Shown piece by piece: positions 57,376-64,000 of a stretch of 64,000 nt of DNA; the stretch's first letter is position 1, and each line of letters starts with the position of its first letter. Made by a program: the position numbers and the translations under genes. This stretch comes from Macrophomina tecta (taxonomy: Eukaryota; Ascomycota; Dothideomycetes; Botryosphaeriales; Botryosphaeriaceae). Under the pieces are notes generated by a model, which saw nothing but the letters and a program-made list of their open reading frames with translations, was not told where the DNA came from and made no database searches. The stretch is from the NCBI GenBank assembly GCA_024180945.1, contig JAKSGN010000006.1, positions 806,001-870,000 on the forward strand. Direction: 5' to 3'.

Positions 57376-59032
57376 CGTGGTGCAGTGGTTAGTAGCAGAA
57401 ACTTTGATGCTTTGGGGGGAGAGCCGTGGTTTTATAGGCGACAGGATACGGCGGGGAAGAGTTGCAGGGAATATTCAAAGAGAATTGTAGTACCAGGGTC
57501 TATTCCTACCCCGAAAACAAAGTGGCTGATCCGGATGGCCCGGTTCACGCGAACTTTGTCTCATTTTCCCCTAGGGGATGGCTTCCGGCACAGAAAAGAA
57601 AATGCATCAATGACGTCGGCTCTGATGTCGAGCGTTGCCGAACTCACGTTAGCTTTAGAACAACATCACCAGTCTATATCCTGTCCTGCAGCTGGCTTCA
57701 CCACCAGCCTTGTTGTTGATACGGTGGAGCCCAGAGATGGTGATTGCTCGAGTTAAGGGCTGACCGTATGGCAGTTCGGCATACTGCGCTTCATTGATGG
57801 CCAGCTGGCAGCCGCGTACAAGACTGAAGCATGAGCGGCTCGCTCGCCCACCTTGTCAGTGCCTGTGCTCTACAAGGCACATTTGCACGGGCGAGCCAAT
57901 CAGAGTCCCGGAAAACGACAGGGTGGTGCTCGAGACCTGTATTATGGCGGGTAATGTGCTTAAAAGTCGTCCGAGCTTATCCCCCCAGCCACGCCCGACA
58001 GACCTGTACTCGCGGTGGCATATCGCTTCGGCTCGGAAGCTCGGCGAATCCGAGTTTCTTGTGGACATCTGCTGATTGAAGCTTCGCATTTGCGTGCAAC
58101 TGGATTGGCGGAATGTAGGATCTCCGGGGTGGCTAATTTTAAGTCACGAGCGTGGCGACGGTGTGTTGGCAGCACCGCGCATGATAATTCTGGTCGGTAG
58201 GTGCTGTAACTCTATTCTTTTGACGCGCTGAATAGTTTGAGCGCTTTGGTGTAATGATGGAAGGTGGAGAGCTCGCGTGGACGGGCCGAGATAGGGACTT
58301 CGGGCGGGTAATTGGCCCTCCCTCCGCCTCCGTCCTTTTCTGTCCGCACTTCTCCACTTTATTGTGTTTTTGTTTCTCCGCTTATGCCCTTATGATGTTT
58401 TCCGGCTCATCCATGCCGCTTCGCGCTTAATCCCGACAAAGATTACTATCTGGTCCATTCCAATTTACGCCAACACTACTACAAACAGGGGAATAACCTT
58501 GACGATCAATTTCACAACTTCGTACGAGCTTTGCTTGCCCGCTACCCGACCTTATACAAGCGTCGAATGGGCGGAGTCTTGGCGAACGCACTGCACTCCA
58601 TTCAACGCCTGGAATGCCGTCTAAGTACTGCGCCATTCCCCTGGTGCGGGGGCTATGGGCCTGCTATGTCCTGCCACTTATTTCAGCATTTAAATATCTC
58701 ACACTTCTGTTGGATTTTGATGAGAAGAGTTATGCGGTCAGAAGAGAGAGTTCGTGATGATGGTTGACAAGAAATGATGGGCGTAGTGGTTGTCACATTC
58801 TTTATAAACCTACACTGCCTCGTTGAGTAAATTCGTTGCTGTTTAGCGATACGGATATTTAGCAGTAGTAGCATCATTTAGTAACGTAGCGGCACCCCCT
58901 TTACGTACTACCTGCTTAGGGAGTAGGTAATAAAAAAAGGTAGCAAAAAGTATATCGAAGTAAGTATTAAACTTAGAATCTTTGAAAAGATAAGCCTAGA
59001 AAGATTTAGTAGTCAGCGAAGACTCTATAGAT
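57376..59032. other. Intergenic, 1.66 kb, between the P450 and the Gypsy element
   Basis: No supported gene. The part right before the LTR (58850-59030) is AT-rich with many TpA steps. The 5 bp next to the LTR are TAGAT, the expected left copy of any target duplication. Confidence 0.4.
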
Positions 59033-59521
59033 TGTTACGGCGCAGCCTCCACAGGGTTAGGGAACAGCAGGATGAGGTAGTAAGTGGGGAGCTCGGGTGC
59101 GGCGTGGAAAGGACCCACGCGCGCTCACGTGAAGCACGTGACGCCAAGATAGTGCTCTCACTGCTCCGAAGGCGCTCGGACCGGAACACCACAGAGCACC
59201 CAGAGCAGGACAAGCTACTCTGTCTGCTCCCAAGGTCACCGCCCTCCCGAGGGACAGAGCAGACGGATCAGAAACTAGATTGTATACACTTTCCTACTTG
59301 TATATAAACCACACTCCTTAGATAGCTTTGACCTTCGTGGTCAACTTCAATAACAATTCAGCACATTGTTAGTAACACGGCCTTCGCACGCAGTGCTCAG
59401 TCTTGTCACGTGTTCGACTTGCTCTCACCCTCTTCTTGTACCCACTCAAGGAAAACCCCCTCGACAGGTTTTCTCCCTCTTCGGTGTTTGGATCCTTAGA
59501 GGCAGAGGCCCGCTCGTTACA
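59033..59521 (+). repeat. 5' long terminal repeat, 489 bp
   Basis: Starts TGTTACGG and ends CGTTACA; the ends are near-perfect inverted repeats (TGTTACG against TGTAACG) with the usual TG...CA limits. It has a TATA box and three CACGTG boxes (59126, 59135 and 59407). The right end recurs in the remnant at 54781-54981. Confidence 0.85.
59301..59308 (+). promoter_or_regulatory. TATA box of the LTR promoter
   Basis: TATATAAA inside the LTR. Transcription would be expected to start about 25-35 bp downstream, near 59330-59340. Confidence 0.6.
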
Positions 59522-59540
59522 CTTTGACCACCATCCTTGC
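59522..59540 (+). other. Primer-binding region next to the 5' LTR
   Basis: Directly after the LTR the sequence is CTTTGACCACCATCC, which lacks the TGG expected for binding a tRNA 3' end. TTGACCAC (59524-59531) is complementary to GTGGTCAA at 59337-59344 in the LTR, close to the predicted RNA start, as in self-primed (Tf1/sushi-type) elements. Confidence 0.4.
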
Positions 59541-59612
59541 AAGGAGAGGAAGGTTCCGAGATCAAGTCTCATCGGGTAAGGTATCACCCCCTAACGAGTT
59601 TAGGAAACAGCA

Positions 59613-61430
59613 ATGGCACCAGGATCTCAGATGGAGGTCGACCCGGCCGAGGGTCAGGTTCAGGGTGTCCAGGGGCCAGCTCAGCCCGCACAGCAAACGG
59701 AGCCCACCAGAGCTGAGCTCTTGCAGCTCATCGAGGAGCTGAAGACTCAGAACGCTCGACTGATCGAGCACACGACAAAGCGGAGCGCTACTAAGGTTAA
59801 AGTAGCGGCACCCGAGAAGTTCGATGGGGACAGGAAGAAGCTTCAATCATTCCTACTCCAGATGCAACGCTACCTCCAGTTCAATCAAGCGCAATTCGAC
59901 AGCGACGCCGAGGAAGTACTCTTCGCATCAACCTACCTCAGAGGAACGGCAGAGGCATGGATGGAACCATACCTTCGCGACCACCTAGCCAACGAACACT
60001 CTCTCGAGAAGAGACGAGAAAAGACCAAGGAAATCTTCGGCACCTACACGGGATTCGCAGACAACCTTAGGGCCACTTTCAACGATCGGGATGAAGTCCG
60101 CAAAGCCTCTAACGATATCATGACCGTTAAACAACTAGGGTCTGTAGCTGTCTACGCAACCAAGTTTCAACAGCTTGCAGCCTACCTCGAATGGTCAGAC
60201 GAGACTTTCCGCGACCTCTTCTACAAAGGCCTGAAGGAAGAAGTCAAGAAGAACATGATTACCCACGAATACCCATCCACCTTCCAGAAGATGGTAGACC
60301 TTGCGTCTCAGATCGACGGTCGCATGTACGAATGGAAAATGGGTTCTCGACAAGCCAACACCTCGAAGCCTCGCCGTGAAAGAACAACCCTCGAAGGCGG
60401 AGACGCTATGGCCCTCGACGCCGCCAACCGTCAAGATGATAAGAAAGGAAATAAGGGTCGAAACAGCAACAAGAAGCCCAAAGGACCTAATCCGAACTGG
60501 ACGGACGAACAGAAACAGCGCTACAAGGATCGACTCTGCATCACCTGCGGCAGTGACAAACACTTTTCTCCCAAGTGTCCGCAGAACCCTCGAAACAAGA
60601 AGGATGGAAAGCAGACCTCGAGCGCTCAGCGCGAAGCATCGGTCGCATCCCGCCAAGACAACCATGATACGCTGCACTGGACAGCCTGCTACGACGATGA
60701 CTGCCAGATGCACCAAAGCAGCAAAGACATATCGGGATGGTACCCCCACGAACCGCGACAATTCGGTATGATGACTAGGAACGAAGAAGTCATCGAGACC
60801 GACGATATTATTAACAGCTTCCCCTTGGACGAGGAGCTCGCGAACAGCGAAACCGGAGAACTATACGACTCAACGGACAGCGAAGCAGAAGCTGTGCCGG
60901 ACCCCACAACCCTTCCGGAACTCGAGCGCCTTGCAGCCAAGTACGGGATTAGCGCAGAAATGACGGACGAGAACGATCAACTCGCCCAGGTAATCTGGAT
61001 TCCCCACGAGAGAGGATTGGCCCTCACGGTGCTGTGGACATGGCGCCAAGGGACCCTCTGGGAAACCCGAATCGAGCAAGATGGAAAGAAGTACGAACTC
61101 ATCGTCACAAAGGAAACCGCACTCGTGACGCTCCATCATCAAGGAATGACTGCTCGACAGCAAGCAGACTACGACTCCCTCCGAGAGTTAGCAAGGATTC
61201 TTTGTCAGCATGGCACGGCAACCATCCAGAACCACACACTCCAGTGGATACCGGACGAGAAACTCAACATGCCAACCTTCCGATACCAGGTGCGAAAGGA
61301 CATAGTCTACCAGCGAAAACAGTTGCGCACCAATAAATGGACCAACTGGAAACAAGCATACCTTCAAGTCAACGAATGGGAAGACTACATGCACAGTGAA
61401 GTCTACGGCTATCCGAAGCCAAAAAACTAG
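59613..61430 (+). CDS. gag: Gag (nucleocapsid) protein of the Gypsy element
   Basis: One frame of 605 residues. After a charged, helical N terminus (ELLQLIEELKTQNARLIEH) comes the retrotransposon Gag domain (~70-220): KFDGDRKKLQSFLLQMQRYL, FASTYLRGTAEAWMEPYL, VKQLGSVAVYATKFQQLAAY and DLFYKGLKEEVKKNM. A Lys/Arg/Asn-rich linker leads to the CCHC zinc knuckle CITCGSDKHFSPKC (C-x2-C-x4-H-x4-C, ~310-323), which binds the element's RNA. The last ~250 residues are acidic and unusual in length for Gag. The frame ends TAG at 61428-61430 directly after a slippery heptamer, so most ribosomes make Gag and some shift into pol. The start ATG at 59613 is 92 bp after the LTR. Confidence 0.93.
   Translation: MAPGSQMEVDPAEGQVQGVQGPAQPAQQTEPTRAELLQLIEELKTQNARLIEHTTKRSATKVKVAAPEKFDGDRKKLQSFLLQMQRYLQFNQAQFDSDAEEVLFASTYLRGTAEAWMEPYLRDHLANEHSLEKRREKTKEIFGTYTGFADNLRATFNDRDEVRKASNDIMTVKQLGSVAVYATKFQQLAAYLEWSDETFRDLFYKGLKEEVKKNMITHEYPSTFQKMVDLASQIDGRMYEWKMGSRQANTSKPRRERTTLEGGDAMALDAANRQDDKKGNKGRNSNKKPKGPNPNWTDEQKQRYKDRLCITCGSDKHFSPKCPQNPRNKKDGKQTSSAQREASVASRQDNHDTLHWTACYDDDCQMHQSSKDISGWYPHEPRQFGMMTRNEEVIETDDIINSFPLDEELANSETGELYDSTDSEAEAVPDPTTLPELERLAAKYGISAEMTDENDQLAQVIWIPHERGLALTVLWTWRQGTLWETRIEQDGKKYELIVTKETALVTLHHQGMTARQQADYDSLRELARILCQHGTATIQNHTLQWIPDEKLNMPTFRYQVRKDIVYQRKQLRTNKWTNWKQAYLQVNEWEDYMHSEVYGYPKPKN
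61421..61427 (+). promoter_or_regulatory. -1 ribosomal frameshift slippery site A AAA AAC
   Basis: In the gag frame the codons are CCA AAA AAC TAG, so the heptamer A-AAA-AAC fits X-XXY-YYZ exactly and sits immediately before the gag stop. The -1 frame continues as CTA GAC GGC and stays open into protease. Confidence 0.85.
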
Positions 61431-64000
61431 ACGGCCCTACGGCATTGGGATCGACCCAGGGGCCACAGTCTAGGTCCCTTCACATGGTATCACGCACATC
61501 GGAAACGGAAACTCTCACCGGAAAGAAACTTTGGGGGCAATTCAAGATCACCGGAGTCCTGCGAGGACGCACGATCTCGATACTAGTCGACAGTGGATCA
61601 AGCGGAGACTTCATCCACAACGAGCTAGTACAAGAACTGAACATCCCTTATCGAAAAAAGAAAGAACCCTACTCTCTCAGCGGATTCGACGGAAGAAACG
61701 CCGACTACGGAGGAGGATGGGTGCGCATCGAAACAGAAGAAGTCTCACTAGAAATCAACGGACACACCGATTGGGTCACCCTTGATGTCCAAAGGATCCC
61801 GGGACACGACGTTATCCTCGGAATGCCTTGGCTCAGGACTCGCAACCCCCTCATCGACTGGGCGAGCGATACACTCTTCCTACGACAGGATATTTGGGAC
61901 ATCATCGAGAACCCAGAAAGCAGTTATAAGAACATCAAACAGGAACTGCTAGACATCTTCCAAGGATACATCTTCAGCATGAAACGGGAAGTAGCCAGTG
62001 TAAGGCCTGAATGTGGCAACTGTGTAGGCGACTCCGATAGTGGTGTAAGTCAGAACCAGGACTGCGACGCAGAAGGCGAAGCCTCCTTGGTAAAATGCAA
62101 CCCTATCGCAGGAATAAGCCCTACTGAGCGAAACGATACCCTCGAATCATCAGAAGAAACGCAAGACTCAAACGATGGCGTAAGGCCCAGTGACGGCAGC
62201 ATCAACGGCAACCTTGAGGAAGGCCTAAGACAGGACCAGGACTGCAGCGTACGAGACGCCGCCTCCTCGGTAAAATGCAGCGCCTCAAGCGGAGTAAGCC
62301 CTACCGAGTCAAGTATTCCCGAAATTCAGGTACAACACTTATCACGAAGGACTACGCGGAAAAAGCGTAAGGCCAAGAGTAAGGCTTCGCGGAAGCAATT
62401 GGCAGCCCTGGAACCTCCCGTAGACGTCCAGACAATCTCAGGAGAGGCATTCAGGCGTATGCGACGCCAAGGACAACAGGTCTGCCTCATGTACATCAAA
62501 CCCTCACCGGCGGTGCAACAAAGAGCATTGGCCAGGGCCCAACGGGAAAGGCCAAGGGATGAGGACTGTCCAACTCCCATCGGAGGAGATGATCCTGCGA
62601 GGATCAAAGGAGGACAACACGGCAGTTTGGAGATGTGGCAGCAACCACAAGGAACACCTCCAATACCAGAAATGGAAACGGTACCCGAAGAGTATTGGGA
62701 CTTAGTTGCCGTTTGCCAAGAAAGAGGAAAAGGAGACTTGCCCAAACATCAACCATGGGACCACGAGATTCCGCTCAAGCCAGGAACGAAACCGGCTTAC
62801 AAGCCTATCTACTCCTTATCGAAGAAGGAAATGGAGGCTTTGAAGGAATACATCGAGAAGAACCTCGAACGAGGATACGTTCGACCATCAACGTCATCAG
62901 CCGGATATCCGATCCTCTTCGTCCCCAAGAAGAATGGCAAGCTACGCCTCTGCGTCGACTATCGACAACTCAACGACATCACGATCAAGAACCGATACCC
63001 GCTCCCACGCATCGATGAGCTCCAGGACAAGTTAGGGAATGCAAAGTACTTCACGAAACTGGACCTCAGGGACGGATATCACCTGGTTAGGATCAAAGAA
63101 GGGGAAGAATGGAAGACAGCCTTCAGAACGAGGCTAGGACTCTACGAGTACACGGTAATGCCATTCGGGCTTACAAACGCGCCAGCAACCTTTCAGTCGC
63201 TCGTCAACGACACGCTGCGCGAATACTTAGACATCTTCTGCCTGGCATACCTCGACGATATCCTCATCTTCTCAGAAACACTCGAGGAACACAAGAAGCA
63301 TGTCAGAAAAGTCCTAGAAACCCTCCAAGCCAAGAACCTGACCATCGCACCCGATAAGTGCGAGTGGCACGTACAAAGAACAGAATTCTTAGGCTTTGTC
63401 ATCACCCCCGGACATGTCGGTATGGACGACTCGAAACTGGATTCCATCAGAGAATGGCCAGTACCAAAGACGATCAAGGAAGTACAGTCCTTCCTTGGGT
63501 TCGCGAACTTCTACAGGAAATTCATCTGGAACTATTCAAAGGTCACGGAACCTTTAACGCGACTCACTCAGAAGGAGCATGGCTTCCAATGGGGAGACGA
63601 TCAGCAACAAGCCTTCGATTCGCTGAAACGGATGTTTTGCGAAGCACCCGTCTTGGGGATATACGATCCCGACAAACCGATCGAAGTAGAGACTGATGCG
63701 TCAGGATTCGCCCTAGGAGCATGTCTCAGCCAGCCTGACGAGGAAGGCAGATGGCACCCGATCGCGTTCTACTCAAGAAAGTTCACCCCAGCAGAGCTCA
63801 ACTACGACACTCATGATAAGGAGCTCTTGGCTATCGTCTCAGCATTCAAGCACTGGAGACACTACCTGGAAGGAGCCGACCAACAGGTGATAGTGCATTG
63901 CGACCATCAGAATCTCACACGCTTCACCACGACCAAGGAGCTGAACCGACGACAGGTTCGCTGGTCACAAGAATTGGCATCCTACAATTTCAAGATCACG
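61427..64000 (+). CDS. pol: Pol of the Gypsy element: protease, reverse transcriptase, RNase H (incomplete)
   Basis: Open in the -1 frame from 61427 to the window end, 858 codons without a stop; an ATG at 61484 is an alternative start. An aspartic protease has its active site in LVDSGSSGDF (Asp codon 61589-61591) and the flap/IIeu-Gly part in HDVILGMPWL. A ~280-residue linker, partly made of two diverged repeats, leads to the reverse transcriptase (~62750-63400): GYPILFVPKKNGKLRLCVDY, TKLDLRDGYH, MPFGLTNAPATFQ and the catalytic YLDDILIFS (63248 on). RNase H follows with TDASGFALGACLSQ, HDKELLAIV and CDHQNL, keeping the metal-binding D, E and D. Integrase must lie past the edge. Domain order PR-RT-RH is of Gypsy type. 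Confidence 0.93.
61433..61464 (+). promoter_or_regulatory. Stem-loop downstream of the slippery site
   Basis: GGCCCT (61433-61438) can pair with GGGGCC (61459-61464), the last pair being a G-U. Inside, TGGG (61446-61449) pairs with CCCA (61455-61458) around the loop ATCGA. The spacer from the heptamer to the stem is 5 nt, within the range used by frameshift stimulators. Confidence 0.65.
61997..62307 (+). repeat. Diverged direct repeat inside pol, 180 nt offset
   Basis: About 130 bp at 61997-62127 recurs at 62177-62307. Anchors TAAGGCC (62001/62181), CAGGACTGC (62057/62237), GGTAAAATGCA (62089/62269) and AGCCCTAC (62117/62297) are each 180 nt apart. The proteins share QDC, VKC and SPTE in register. 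Confidence 0.8.

Larger units (their letters stand above)
59033..64000 (+). mobile_element. Ty3/Gypsy LTR retrotransposon, 5' part, frames intact, cut by window end
   Basis: The order is LTR, primer-binding region, gag (zinc knuckle), then protease, reverse transcriptase and RNase H in the -1 frame. That is the Gypsy/Metaviridae order; integrase and the 3' LTR must lie beyond 64000. Neither gag nor the visible pol has an internal stop, and the C-to-T decay usual for RIP is not seen, so the copy is probably young. Comparing the two LTRs would date it. Confidence 0.93.

Noticed and set aside
61484..61486. Independent start of pol at an ATG
   Set aside because: Possible, but the slippery heptamer, 5 nt spacer and stem at the gag stop explain Gag-Pol synthesis better.
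1..64000. CRISPR arrays or bacterial operon features
   Set aside because: Intron-rich eukaryotic genes throughout; no regularly spaced repeats of that kind.

Overview
The window is nuclear DNA of a filamentous ascomycete (Pezizomycotina). Genes are split by mostly 47-190 bp GT-AG introns with CTNAC-type branch points, genes lie on both strands, the encoded families are fungal, and a Ty3/Gypsy retrotransposon starts near the right end. About 15 genes were joined across introns by matching donors, acceptors, reading phase and family conservation; exon coordinates are given in each entry.

The central part (about 9-34 kb) is a mating-type (MAT) locus of the MAT1-1 idiomorph with its flanks. From left to right it holds ADE1 (SAICAR synthetase), a RIM2-type mitochondrial carrier, CIA30, APC5, COX13 (cox6a), APN2, a frameshifted DUF3669 gene, an unrecognised gene divergent from MAT1-1-1 (candidate MAT1-1-8), MAT1-1-1 with its alpha box, a small unrecognised gene, and an NVJ2-like PH/SMP membrane protein. 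APN2-COX13-APC5 beside MAT is general in Pezizomycotina. CIA30 on one side and a PH-domain membrane protein in place of SLA2 on the other is the arrangement I associate with Botryosphaeriales (Dothideomycetes), so that order is the best guess. No HMG-box MAT1-2-1 gene was seen, which suggests a heterothallic MAT1-1 strain.

Left of MAT (0-9 kb) are the end of a small membrane protein gene (DUF7704-like), a three-RRM RNA-binding protein gene and a sodium:solute symporter gene with an unusually long 761 bp intron. Right of MAT (35-47 kb) are a secreted cutinase, a 4 kb gene-poor stretch, a SPOUT-type RNA methyltransferase, an Mba1/mL45 mitoribosomal protein and an EOS1-like membrane protein.

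From 48.5 to 57.4 kb the window turns accessory. It holds a single-exon fusion of a crotonase to an acyl-CoA ligase, a divergent hotdog thioesterase, a Zn2Cys6 regulator that converges on the thioesterase with 19 nt between stop codons, a repeat-rich gap with a small LTR-like remnant, and a P450 gene frameshifted in a homopolymer. The first three look like a small acyl-CoA pathway with its own regulator.

From 59.03 kb to the end lies the 5' part of a Gypsy retrotransposon whose reading frames look intact: LTR, gag with a zinc knuckle, a textbook -1 frameshift signal at the gag stop, then protease, reverse transcriptase and RNase H. It is cut off by the window edge.
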